This document shows, piece by piece, positions 21,599 through 31,106 of a stretch of 64,000 bases of DNA; positions within the stretch are counted from its first letter, which is position 1, and every line of letters begins with the position of its first letter. The position numbers and the translations under genes are program-made. Origin of the DNA: Chaenocephalus aceratus (taxonomy: Eukaryota > Chordata > Actinopteri > Perciformes > Channichthyidae). The notes below the pieces were generated by a model. It saw only the letters and a program-made list of their open reading frames with translations, did not search any database and had not been told where the DNA came from. The DNA is taken from contig JAMFTG010000235.1 in NCBI GenBank assembly GCA_023974075.1, positions 62,001-126,000 of the forward strand, written 5' to 3'.

Positions 21599-22184
21599 AT
21601 CCAAGGAAGGAATTGTCCCAGAGCAATGTCCCAGCAGAGAGCAATGTCCCAGCAGAGAGCAGAGTCCCAGCAGAGAGCAGAGTCCCAGCAGAGAGCAGAG
21701 TCCCAGCAGAGAGCAGAGTCCCAGCAGAGAGCAATGTCCCAGCAGAGAGCAGAGTCCCAGCAGAGAGCAATGTCCCAGCAGAGAGCAATGTCCCAGCAGA
21801 GAGCAGAGTCCCAGCAGAGGACGGAGTCCCAGCAGAGACCAGAGTCCCAGCAGACCAGTGGCTGCGCTCAGTTCGGACAGAGTTAATTCAAAGAGTGTCT
21901 CCAACTGTCCTGAAGGACCTTCTGGATAAACTCTTTCAGTCTGAAGTGATCATTGAATCTGATATGACGTCAGCCAGAACCAAACCCAGACATGACAGAG
22001 CACGAGAGGTGGTGGACGTGGTGCGACATAAAGGAGCTGCAGCCTGCAGGGTTCTGATCAATGCTCTCAGAGAGCTGGACCCGTATCTTTACAGAGAGCT
22101 GGACCCGTATCTTTACAGAGAGCTGGACCCGTATCTTTACAGAGAGCTCCAGAGAAATGTCCCAGCCGAGAGGAGGAAAACACG
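21599..22184 (+). CDS. repeat linker plus CARD exon
   Basis: After TGTCTTCCAG the exon continues in phase 1. It encodes DPRKELSQ, then 13 tandem hexapeptides of the form S-N/R-V-P-A-E (21622-21855, 18 bp each), then a CARD from QWLRSVRTELIQRV through LLDKLFQSEVIIESDM to KGAAACRVLINALRELDPYL. The CARD is a six-helix death-fold module that recruits caspase-1-type proteases by CARD-CARD contact. After its last helix, eight residues RELDPYLY are repeated three times (22069-22140). The donor CG|GTGAGT at 22185 leads to a two-residue tail (22311-22320); without splicing, TGA at 22186-22188 ends the protein at nearly the same place. The linker lies where released NLRP1-type fragments join UPA and CARD. 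Confidence 0.9.
21622..21855 (+). repeat. 18-bp coding minisatellite, 13 units
   Basis: The unit AGCAGAGTCCCAGCAGAG alternates with AGCAATGTCCCAGCAGAG, coding SRVPAE and SNVPAE. The last two units are diverged (DGVPAE, TRVPAD). The length is a multiple of three, so gain or loss of units keeps the frame. All three + frames are open across it, which is a by-product of the period. Confidence 0.97.
22069..22140 (+). repeat. 24-bp coding repeat, 3 identical units, at CARD C-terminus
   Basis: AGAGAGCTGGAC followed by CCGTATCTTTAC occurs three times without a mismatch, coding RELDPYLY each time. It multiplies the end of the last CARD helix. Identity between units points to a very recent expansion. 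Confidence 0.97.
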
Positions 22185-22310
22185 GTGAGTGTTAACATAT
22201 TAATAATTTACTTGTTAAATCATTTTGTAAATATATATTTCCTGGAGTTGAAGATGACATTTTAAATGTTGTGAACTTTTGTATCCATTTCCTGGTTTCT
22301 GATTCCTCAG

Positions 22311-22320
22311 AGTTTCATAA
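22311..22320 (+). CDS. probable last coding exon of the PYD-FIIND-CARD gene
   Basis: The acceptor TTTCTGATTCCTCAG precedes 22311. Joined to 22184 it adds Val, Ser and a TAA stop (22318-22320). The remaining 3' untranslated sequence runs about 100 bp before it is interrupted by the hAT at 22422. The evidence is the splice signals and matching phase only. Confidence 0.5.
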
Positions 22321-23509
22321 CATGTAACAGCCCAGCGCAGTAAACATGGAGAGGAGCCTGTCTGAAGTCTGACTGATTTGGTTGAATTTAAACCAAGTTT
22401 ATCATTATTGATGGTTTAGAGCAGGGGTGCCCAACCTTTTTTGAACCGAGAGCTACTTTTAAAGTTGCCAGTCTGCCGAGATCTACCAGTCCAAATAGAG
22501 AGGCGTAGCCATTACTGACAGCCTACAGCCAGGTAAATACACACTTCTACTTGTATAAAACTGACCTTTGTATACTTAATAAAATACTGCAGATCCTTTA
22601 TCTCACCTCTTTCTAATCTACACACATAGGCTACAAGTATTTAACTGAAGTTGCACAACAGTGTGTTGAGACAGAGTTGGAGTTTATGCACACGTCACTA
22701 CAGTGGGTAATGTTTATGAAGCATTGAACAGTGCTGCCACATATGACACAGGAAAAAAAGAAAAGACTCTGAACCCTTTCTTTGCCAATATATAAAAATA
22801 GTGTTGCTCCAAAAGTATAAATGAGGCTTACTAATAAGACAACTCAGATCTGAAGCTACTCAGGAATCTGCTGCAACAGTGCAATAAAAAAGACAAAATT
22901 AATAGAATCAAACCCTTTTTTTGTTGCATTTTAGTCGAGTATAAAAAGAAATGCCTTTAAAATAGGATGCAAGCAACACTAGCTTCTTAACCTGAATTGA
23001 TAATAGACTATAATCAATTTAAGTTTGCATTCTTATACCATTTTGTACAATAATTATAATGAATAAATTCAAACAAACTCAAACTTACAGCTGATTAATA
23101 ACGGTATCTAACTTGAGTTTTTATCATATCAAAAACCTGTTGAAATGCTTCTGTTATTTTTATTACGCATCGGCAGCCTCCAGGAATACTTCATGTGTTA
23201 CGCAAGAACGTGACTGATACGATAAGATGCTAGGCTTGTTTGAGACAAGCAAGACCTGCGCAGACCTGCGCAGTTGCGATCAACGTCTTGCTAGTGCGTT
23301 GCATGATGGTTAGTCATTTTGTCCGACTTGCTCTGGAGGCTCGCCCACATGAGACTTTGAAATCTCGCGGGACAAAGACGCCCGCAGCCTTGAGAGCGAG
23401 GCGAGGCGAGTTGGCGCAGTTGCTCTCCACGAGCTGCGGAAGCGAAATGCTTGATGGGAAACGGCTCGCTGGTATCTCCAGCTGAGCGCTCATTGGTGGG
23501 TTTTACCAC

Positions 23510-25654
23510 GTGCTGCTGATGAAGCTCTCCCATTGGCTGGCAAAAGTTTGTTGTTGTTTTGTGTCAGTTTTACGTTGCCACATCCATTCCCATTTTTCAT
23601 CATTGTTCCACAATGTTTATCATCATGAAATTAATATCTATATATTTTATACTATACTGCTTACCGTTTCATACTTTATATATATATCGAATATTCCATT
23701 AGATTGGAATCTGTATAGGACATTAAGAAACAAATGCACTAAACTGATTAAAAACTCTAAATGTGCCTACTATCTTAATGCAATACATGACAATTTGAAT
23801 AACCCTGCAAAGTCTTGGAAACTTGTTAAATCCTCCTCAGGTTCTATCACTCCAAACAGCCTTCCTGATCTCTTAAGGGTAAATCAGAGTGAAATCAAGG
23901 GCAAAATGGATATTGCAGACAGCTTTAATAATCATTTTATTTCTGCTGGCTCAATCTTTGATTCTAGCAACTCAGGGATGATCGCTGCAGAAGGAGAGCC
24001 AGGTCCTCCGCCACTTGACCCTGATCAACTGTTCACCTTTGCCCCCATCTTGACCTCTCAGGTTCACAAAGCTTTAATGAGCCTAGATGTAAAGAAATCT
24101 TCAGGCCCAGACGAGATAGAGCCGTTCTTCTTCAAAGTTGCTGCAGGTCTGATTGCAGAACCCATAACCTCTATTTTGAATCTCAGTCTTTGTGCTGGTG
24201 AATTACCTAGCTCATGGAAGGCGGCCATGGTTCTCCCCTTGCTAAAGGGCGGAGACCCCTCTGACCTAAATAATTATCGCCCTATTTCCAGACTGTCTGT
24301 AATGGCCAAAGTCTTTGAATCTCTTGTAAACGAACAACTGAAAAAGTTCCTAACTGACCATAATATTCTTAGCGAGTCTCAGTCAGGCTTCAGATCAGGC
24401 CATAGTACTACTTCAGCGGCTATGCTAGTCTCAAATGACATCATTGAAGCACTAGACAAGAAAAAACACTGTGCAGCATTGTTTGTTGATCTGTCTAAAG
24501 CTTTTGATTCTGTGGATCATGCGTTGCTACTGCAGAGGCTTGGCTGCATAGGTCTTGGCAAAATGGCTTTGAGCTGGTTTAAAAACTATCTATCTGAAAG
24601 AACTCAGTGTGTCTCAGTAGAAGATTATACCTCAGCTGCTCTTACTATAAACAAAGGTGTTCCACAAGGCTCTATTTTGGCCCCTGTCTTATTCTCCATC
24701 TTTATAAATGAACTAGGAAATGGGATAAACCCAGCACGGTTTCATTTATACGCCGATGATACAGTTGTTTATACAGTGGCTTCCTCTTTAACTCAGGCTA
24801 TAGAGCTTCTACAGGATGCTTTTAATACACTGCAACACTCCTTGCTAAGGCTAAGACTGGTCCTTAATGCAAAAAAGACCAAGTACATGACCTTCTCTCG
24901 CTCTCGAGCTAATACAGCTGTCCCTCCGATTCTGACACTGGAAGGGACATGCCTTGACAAAGTAGCATCCTACAAATATCTGGGCATATGGATTGATGAA
25001 AAGATGGCCTTTGATGTTCATATTGGGAACCTACTGAGAAAACTTAGACCTAAACTGGGCTTTTTCTTTCGTTTAAGGAAATGTTTCCCGTCTGAAGCCA
25101 GGAAGAGAATTGTGCAGAGTTCCTTTCTGTCTGTATTAGACTATGTGATCTATATGCATGCTTCTTCCTCCCTGCTTAAAAAGCTGGACTCTGCGTACCA
25201 TACTGCTATACGTTTTGTAACGGGTGCAGGCTCTCGCACCCACCACTGCACTTTGTATCAGTCCTTAGGATGGTCCTCTCTGTACCAAAGAAGACAATCA
25301 CACATGTTGATTTTTATCCTTAAGTCATTGCTAGGTAAGCTGCCCTTATATATCTCCAGACTTCTATCCTTTTATACTTGCTTTTTTAATACTAGACGAG
25401 CAGCAAATGGGATGCTTTTAAATGTTCCTTTGATGCAGTCAGAGCTTGGTAAAGCTGCCTTCTCCCACTATGCTCCCTTTTTATGGAATACGCTGCAAGT
25501 CAAACTTTGTCTCGAGGCACTTCCTACTGTAAATGCTTTTAAAGGTATGCTACGATTAGCCCTTTATGAACATGTAGCTGTTGTACCTGATGCTATTGCT
25601 GATGTAATTATGCTTCTTTCCACTGCACAAATGGCCTTCTGTATTTATATTTGA
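23510..25654 (+). CDS. non-LTR retrotransposon reverse transcriptase (ORF2 part)
   Basis: A 714-codon frame. The retroelement part begins at about residue 60 (nt 23690); the first residues come from an unrelated repeat shared with 11697-11803. The RT blocks follow in order: LPLLKGGDPSDLNNYRPIS, ALFVDLSKAFDSVDHALLL (motif A), KGVPQGSILAPVLFSIFI (motif B) and FHLYADDTVVY (motif C, the catalytic YADD near residue 413), then a thumb and C-terminal region. The APE endonuclease is missing, so the copy is 5'-truncated at about 23690, but the RT frame is intact. The 3' tail (25730-25795) reads CTCAATGGGACATTCCTGG, then ATAAATAAAGGATAAATAAA and an A-run. It looks like a Rex1/I-like fish LINE; the clade is uncertain. 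It lies inside the hAT 22422-29655. Confidence 0.88.
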   Translation: MLLMKLSHWLAKVCCCFVSVLRCHIHSHFSSLFHNVYHHEINIYIFYTILLTVSYFIYISNIPLDWNLYRTLRNKCTKLIKNSKCAYYLNAIHDNLNNPAKSWKLVKSSSGSITPNSLPDLLRVNQSEIKGKMDIADSFNNHFISAGSIFDSSNSGMIAAEGEPGPPPLDPDQLFTFAPILTSQVHKALMSLDVKKSSGPDEIEPFFFKVAAGLIAEPITSILNLSLCAGELPSSWKAAMVLPLLKGGDPSDLNNYRPISRLSVMAKVFESLVNEQLKKFLTDHNILSESQSGFRSGHSTTSAAMLVSNDIIEALDKKKHCAALFVDLSKAFDSVDHALLLQRLGCIGLGKMALSWFKNYLSERTQCVSVEDYTSAALTINKGVPQGSILAPVLFSIFINELGNGINPARFHLYADDTVVYTVASSLTQAIELLQDAFNTLQHSLLRLRLVLNAKKTKYMTFSRSRANTAVPPILTLEGTCLDKVASYKYLGIWIDEKMAFDVHIGNLLRKLRPKLGFFFRLRKCFPSEARKRIVQSSFLSVLDYVIYMHASSSLLKKLDSAYHTAIRFVTGAGSRTHHCTLYQSLGWSSLYQRRQSHMLIFILKSLLGKLPLYISRLLSFYTCFFNTRRAANGMLLNVPLMQSELGKAAFSHYAPFLWNTLQVKLCLEALPTVNAFKGMLRLALYEHVAVVPDAIADVIMLLSTAQMAFCIYI

Positions 25655-25805
25655 ATTGTATGTTTTTTTTGTTTAATGCCTTTGTTTTATGTTGAAACTT
25701 GTTGTGTGCCGTGTTGGTCAGGACTCCCTGGAAGAAGAGATCTTGTATCTCAATGGGACATTCCTGGATAAATAAAGGATAAATAAAAAAAAAATATATC
25801 TTAGC

Positions 25806-27390
25806 ATATTAATACACACTGTTCATACTGCTCACAGGCTGATATCTAGTGTATTAATACACACTGTGCATACTGCTCACAGGCTGATATCTAGTGTATT
25901 CATACACACTGTTCATACTGCTCTCAGGCTGATATCTAGTGTATTCATACACACTGTTCATACTGCTCACAGGCTGATATCTAGTGTATTCATACACCCT
26001 GTTCATACTGCTCTCAGGCTGATATCTAGTGTATTAATACACACTGTTCATACTGCTCTCAGGCTGATATCTAGTGTATTCATACACACTGTTCATACTG
26101 CTCTCAGGCTGATATCTAGTGTATTAATACACACTGTTCATACTGCTCTCAGGCTGATATCTAGTGTATTCATACACACTGTTCATACTGCTCTCAGGCT
26201 GATATCTAGTGTATTCATACACACTGTTCATACTGCTCACAGGCTGATATCTAGTGTATTCATACACCCTGTTCATACTGCTCTCAGGCTGATATCTAGT
26301 GTATTAATACACACTGTGCATACTGCTCACAGGCTGATATCTAGTGTATTCATACACACTGTTCATACTGCTCACAGGCTGATATCTAGTGTATTCATAC
26401 ACACTGTTCATACTGCTCTCAGGCTGATATCTAGTGTATTCATACACACTGTTCATACTGCTCACAGGCTGATATCTAGTGTATTCATACACCCTGTTCA
26501 TACTGCTCTCAGGCTGATATCTAGTGTATTAATACACACTGTGCATACTGCTCACAGGCTGATATCTAGTGTATTCATACACCCTGTTCATACTGCTCAC
26601 AGGCTGATATCTAGTGTATTCATACACCCTGTTCATACTGCTCACAGGCTGATATCTAGTGTATTAATACACACTGTTCATACTGCTCACAGGCTGATAT
26701 CTAGTGTATTAATACACACTGTTCATACTGCTCTCAGGCTGATATCTAGTGTATTCATACACACTGTTCATACTGCTCACAGGCTGATATCTAGTGTATT
26801 CATACACCCTGTTCATACTGCTCACAGGCTGATATCTAGTGTATTAATACACACTGTTCATACTGCTCTCAGGCTGATATCTAGTGTATTAATACACACT
26901 GTTCATACTGCTCTCAGGCTGATATCTAGTGTATTCATACACACTGTTCATACTGCTCACAGGCTGATATCTAGTGTATTCATACACACTGTTCATACTG
27001 CTCACAGGCTGATATCTAGTGTATTCATACACACTGTTCATACTGCTCACAGGCTGATATCTAGTGTATTCATACACACTGTTCATACTGCTCACAGGCT
27101 GATATCTAGTGTATTCATACACACTGTTCATACTGCTCACAGGCTGATATCTAGTGTATTAATACACACTGTTCATACTGCTCTCAGGCTGATATCTAGT
27201 GTATTCATACACACTGTTCATACTGCTCACAGGCTGATATCTAGTGTATTCATACACACTGTTCATACTGCTCACAGGCTGATATCTAGTGTATTCATAC
27301 ACACTGTTCATACTGCTCACAGGCTGATATCTAGTGTATTCATACACACTGTTCATATTGCTCACAGGCTGATATCTAGTGTATTCATAC
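25806..27390. repeat. 45-bp minisatellite, about 35 units
   Basis: The unit contains CACAGGCTGATATCTAGTG and TATTCATACACACTGTTCAT. The variants are mostly single changes (CTCAC or CTCTC, TTAAT or TTCAT, ACACT or ACCCT). Because 45 is a multiple of three, a 523-codon frame and several minus frames stay open. This is a consequence of the period and not evidence of a protein. Confidence 0.97.
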
Positions 27391-27556
27391 CCCACTGTTT
27401 ATTCATCATTCAATTCATTCTATATGTTATTCTGTAGATTGTGTACATTACTTTCCACTTCACTGCTTGTTGCACCTGGTTAGAAGCTAAAAATGCATTT
27501 CGTTGTCTCAGTACCTGTAATATGTGCAATAACAATAAAGTTTAATCTAATCTTGA
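27391..27556 (+). mobile_element. LINE 3' tail (L2-like) downstream of the minisatellite
   Basis: The sequence TGCATTTCGTTGTCTCAGTA, then GTGCAATAACAATAAAGTTT and AATCTAATCT is a frequent 3' end of fish LINEs with an AATCT tail. The minisatellite probably grew in the untranslated region of this copy. Confidence 0.6.
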
Positions 27557-27857
27557 GCAGGAACAAATGTATTTACTTAGTACATATCTGACATTAACGA
27601 TTAAACACATGTGTGCATTCTTTATAAATGCAAACCGAGTCAAGCCGACTCCGGAGGTGGCGGTATGCACCTTAAAGTTGTTTGCAATCCGCCAAAAAAC
27701 CGAGAGAAGAAGAAGAAGAATGCGAAGAAGAAGATGAAGAAGAAGAAGCCGACTCGGAGCTGTCCGACTTCAGGCGAGCTTTTTGTCACCTCCCCCGGCT
27801 GCGATCGGCTACTCTCGTCTACTTTCGAGGCGAGCCGCAATGTGTCTCAAACAAGCC
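27557..27857. other. GAA-rich stretch inside the nested hAT
   Basis: A purine-rich run of AAG/GAA triplets (about 27702-27755) lies between the LINE tail and the TIR element. A short acidic frame over it is low complexity. I see no gene. Confidence 0.5.
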
Positions 27858-28792
27858 GAGAGGGGTCTGCCTGCAGACCTCCACTCTCAGGACAGTTCCG
27901 GTGCAGACCTCCACTCTCAGGACACCTCCACTGTCAGTACAGGAAGTGCACGCTAAGAATTCCAAAATAAAATCACCACTATCAGTATACAGTCTATGGT
28001 ACAGTGCCACTTTCCAAACAGGAAATGCACGCAAATACAAAATAAAATCGGATCGTGACACTTATTATCTATATATATATCTATATATATAGATATATAT
28101 TTATTTATATATATAAATACGACATCTTGTATTTTAGTTACACCCGCTAGACAACAGTGAAACAACCGTGTTTGCCGGGTGCACCGCGGCAGAGGTGGGG
28201 AGGTTCCAGCTGGGAACCTCCACCCCGCTGCGGGACCCGTGGGACCCCTGGACGGTGCGTCTTGGTCACGCTTCATATCGGCCGGCGCGGAGGCCCTCCG
28301 ACAGTGGGTCGCGTTTGCCATTCGATCAGTGAGAGGAGAGGAGAAAAATGCAACAACAATTGTCAAAATCCGTTAATATATGGATGAGTGTGGGGGGGGG
28401 GCTGGACACAGGCCGTAGGGCCGTGGGGGGCAATGTCCCCGGTAGAAACCGGGTGAAATAGCCAAAATAATAATAAAACCGGGGGAAAGTGAAAAAAAAG
28501 TGTCCGAAAATAGGCACTCGTGTCATTTGAGTGAAAAACTTTTACGAGAACCAGCCTGGGGGGGTCAAAAGGGCTTGACCAAGGCCGACCTAAAGTGCAC
28601 GGTGGGCGGACTCATCACCTCCGTGATGAGTCTCCATTGTTATTTGAAAACTTCCATCAAACGAGTCCATCGGTGGGCGGGAAAAAACGCGTCAGAATCG
28701 TCACTTCCTGTATTGACAGTGGAGGTGTCCTGAGAGTGGAGGTCTGCACCGGAACTGTCCTGAGAGTGGAGGTCTGCAGGCAGGCTCCCATG
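27858..28792. mobile_element. TIR element with 8-bp TSD, copy 2 (unclassified)
   Basis: This is the same element as 13932-15103, flanked by AACAAGCC on both sides (27850-27857 and 28793-28800). It has identical outer bases (GAGAGGGG and CTCCCATG) and the same terminal CTGCCTGCAGACC. Both arms carry one additional 30-bp subterminal unit (GGACAGTTCCGGTGCAGACC region at 27893-27922, inverse at 28741-28771) that copy 1 lacks. The middle is shorter than copy 1 but shares the ATCGGCCGGCGCGG and ACTTTTACGAGAACCAG blocks. No transposase frame is seen. Confidence 0.88.
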
Positions 28793-28865
28793 AACAAGCC
28801 TGCTCTGGTAGCAGCCTTGCTCTTGTTGTTGGGCCTGGTGAAAATGGACTGCTGTGCATTTAGCT

Positions 28866-29195
28866 GTCATTTCATTTCATTTCAAACCTTTATTTAACCA
28901 GATTGGTCCCATTGAGATCATAGATCTCTTTTTCAAGGCAGACCTGCAGCATATAGGTTCCACATGAAACATAAAACAATAAAGGACATTATACATTATA
29001 TTTACAGGATACATAGTTATAGACATTTACAAGTGCCCATTGTATCAGCAAGCATTTCATTTAGCCTAGCTTTAAAAACATGCAGAGGAATGAGATTGCT
29101 CAGTTTCAAGCAAGTGGAGCTGCACATAAAAGCTGTCTTACCTAAGACAGTCCTTGCTCTTGGCACATCTAACAAGACTACATCATGTGTCCTTT
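28866..29195 (-). pseudogene. LINE C-terminal fragment, same family as 23690-25795
   Basis: The minus strand encodes RTVLGKTAFMCSSTCLKLSN and LIPLHVFKARLNEML, which aligns with ELGKAAFSHYAPFLWNTL and VNAFKGMLRLAL of the + strand LINE. The tail on the minus strand reads GATCTCAATGGGACC, then GGTTAAATAAAGG and an (ATGAA)n end. It is inserted in the hAT coding sequence just after the zinc finger. Confidence 0.7.
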
Positions 29196-29500
29196 CAGGC
29201 CCCTCCCCTTTTGGGAGCGCAGAATTAGGAAGGAATTCCGTCTCGTAGCGTTTGTGCACTGTTTTGAAATGCCGCTCCTAAATTACCCTTCTTCGATAAA
29301 GCCTCGCTCGCATTGCAGATGAGACAGATGGACTTTGAATTGGAATGGATACAAAAATAATCATCCTCCCACTCGGAGTGAAAATTATATATGTGTTGCT
29401 TCTTGTGTGTGTGCGGACTGTCACTCCTGGTGTTGACAATGGTTGACACGGACAACGTTACCACCAGCCACGCCCCGACACATGGGGTCACGCCGGCCAA
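29195..29500 (-). pseudogene. hAT transposase N-terminal zinc finger, frameshifted
   Basis: The minus strand reads FHSEWEDDYFCIHSNSKSIC, then LICNASEALSKKGNL. After a one-base shift near 29280 it continues ERHFKTVHKRYETEFLPNSA. Together these make a Cys-x2-Cys...His-x4-His finger of the kind at the N-terminus of GTF2IRD2/ZBED-like hAT transposases. The frame is then cut by the LINE fragment at 29195. It belongs to the hAT 22422-29655. Confidence 0.75.
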
Positions 29501-29717
29501 TCACAAAGCTTTGATGCGTTCAAGTGCATTATTCTGGCACAGGAAGATTATGTTATAGGACATTAACGATAAAACAGAATATTGTTGTTCTATTTTTAGA
29601 CACATCTCGCGATCGACTGGGAATCTCCCTGCGATCGACTGGTTGGGCACCCCTGGTTTAGATTGACATAATGTTATTGTGTTATTATAATGTGTATGTG
29701 TGTGTGTGTGTGTGTGT

Positions 29718-31067
29718 CAGAGATGTTCACAAGTCTTTTTTTGCAAGTCCAAGTCAAGTCTCAAGTCTTTGGTTACGAGTCCAAGTCAAGTCTCAAGTCT
29801 TTGTGGGGTGAGACTTGATCAAGTCTCAAGTCTTTGTGGGGTGAGACTTGATCAAGTCTCAAGTCTTTGGTCACGAGTCCAAGTCAAGTCTCAAGTCTCT
29901 AAAAAAATAAAAGTCTCAAGTCTCTTCTGGTTGTAATAAGCCTTCTATTGTCTGCTGCTATCCAGTCTGTTAGGAATACTGCACGGCTATATCTAAGAAA
30001 TTCAAAGCATTTACTGTGTTATTATCACTCCTATATCTATTAGCATACAGTATCAGTACTGATTAGTTGTTTGTTATATGATCACTTTAAACAGGCTATT
30101 GCAATATGAGGAAAAACATCACACTTTAGCTAAATGCAAACAACTTATAAGCAAAACACTTCAGAATCAGAAATCAGTATCACAAATACTTTATTAATCC
30201 CCCGCAGGGAAACTGTTAAAAGTACTTAAAAGCGGGGTAATGATTAACGTTACCGACCTTTTTCATGTCATGTCAAGAGTTGGATGTCAACGCCACTCAA
30301 CTCAAACAAGTGTGACAAGCAATTCCCTAATCTTTTCAAATATTCAGTTACAAAGCTAGCAGCAAGCTAAGTTAGCATTACACAGCTGATGCTGAGCTAA
30401 ACATGTTCGCTAACCGTCCATATGCGTTAATGTGACTGACCTCTCCGGGTGAGTTTTCAAGTGCCTGATGAAATTCGACGTTGTTGCGCCAGCATCCTTG
30501 ATTTTGATATTGCAGACTTTGCAGTGTGCGCTCCTTTTGTTGGTGCCGCCGGCGTTTTGTTCGAAGTTTTTGTAGTTGAACCGAATTACAAGCGGTACAG
30601 CCGCAGGTGTGCCGCCGGTGGCATTGTGTTACTACGAGGTAGTAACAGAGGCGCGCACGTCTGCGTAATGAGCCCGGCTAAAATAACTGGATGGCCTACC
30701 TGCCTGTCAGCCTTCCATCTGGGCACAAACTGATCTCGTGCCCTCATTGGTCATGTGCGCGTTCGTGTGTGTTGTAGGAGGCGGGCTCTATAAGGAAGTA
30801 GCAGCCTCTAGCAGATTATCTCCGTTTGAGTATTTTCAAATTCTAGCGATCTCGAGCCGGTTTCTCTCAAATGTACCTACCCCACCTTTAATACGCCAAA
30901 AATAGAAAACACAATGATTGTTCACGAGTCCCAACACACGAGTCCAAGTCGAGTCTGAAGTCGAGTCTGAAGTCTTTTGGTCACGAGTCTAAGTCAAGTC
31001 TGAAGTCTCTGTGTGTGCGACTTAAGTGCGACTCGAGTCCGAGTCGCAGACTCGAGTCCCCATCTCT

Positions 31068-31068
<1 letters not shown>
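29718..31068 (-). mobile_element. non-autonomous hAT inserted in a GT repeat
   Basis: The ends are CAGAGATG and CATCTCTG, with GTGTGTGT on each side (29710-29717 and 31069-31076). The duplication is consistent with hAT but its value is limited by the repetitive target. The ends are rich in AAGTCTCAAGTC repeats, which are inverted on the right side as GACTCGAGTC. The minus strand keeps a BED finger exon (30441-30620). A minus-strand LINE 3' end (30160-30228, AAATACTTTATTAATCCCC) is embedded. Confidence 0.8.
30441..30620 (-). pseudogene. BED-type zinc finger exon of a hAT transposase
   Basis: The minus strand encodes SAHCKVCNIKIKDAGATTSN followed by FIRHLKTHPE. This is a textbook BED finger: C-x2-C, then H-x3-H. 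A donor PER|GTCAGT ends the exon at 30441. No start codon is obvious and later exons with the catalytic domain are absent from this 1.35-kb element. BED fingers bind the transposon ends. Confidence 0.8.
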
Positions 31069-31100
<32 letters not shown>

Positions 31101-31106
31101 TTTTAA

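Larger units (their letters stand above)
22422..29655 (-). mobile_element. 7.2-kb hAT element carrying nested insertions
   Basis: The ends CAGGGGTGCCCAACC (22422) and GGTTGGGCACCCCTG (29655) are perfect inverses. The flanks are GTTTAGAG (22414-22421) and GTTTAGAT (29656-29663), an 8-bp duplication with one later change. The minus strand near 29500-29195 codes the N-terminus of a hAT transposase. The rest of the transposase is missing and the interior is filled by a LINE (23690-25795), a minisatellite with LINE tail (25806-27556), the TIR element copy 2 and a minus LINE fragment. The element landed just past the stop codon of the CARD gene. Confidence 0.85.

Noticed and set aside
21566..21904. 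Minus-strand Leu-rich frame over the CARD linker
   Set aside because: A shadow of the 18-bp coding repeat on the + strand, where splice sites, phase and the CARD domain fix the real frame.
25806..27390. Regular direct repeats resembling a CRISPR array
   Set aside because: The units are contiguous, without unique spacers, in a eukaryotic genome; this is a minisatellite.
25866..27437. 523-codon open frame of 15-residue repeats
   Set aside because: It follows the 45-bp minisatellite; a period divisible by three keeps several frames open on both strands. There is no domain, and the repeat continues outside the frame.
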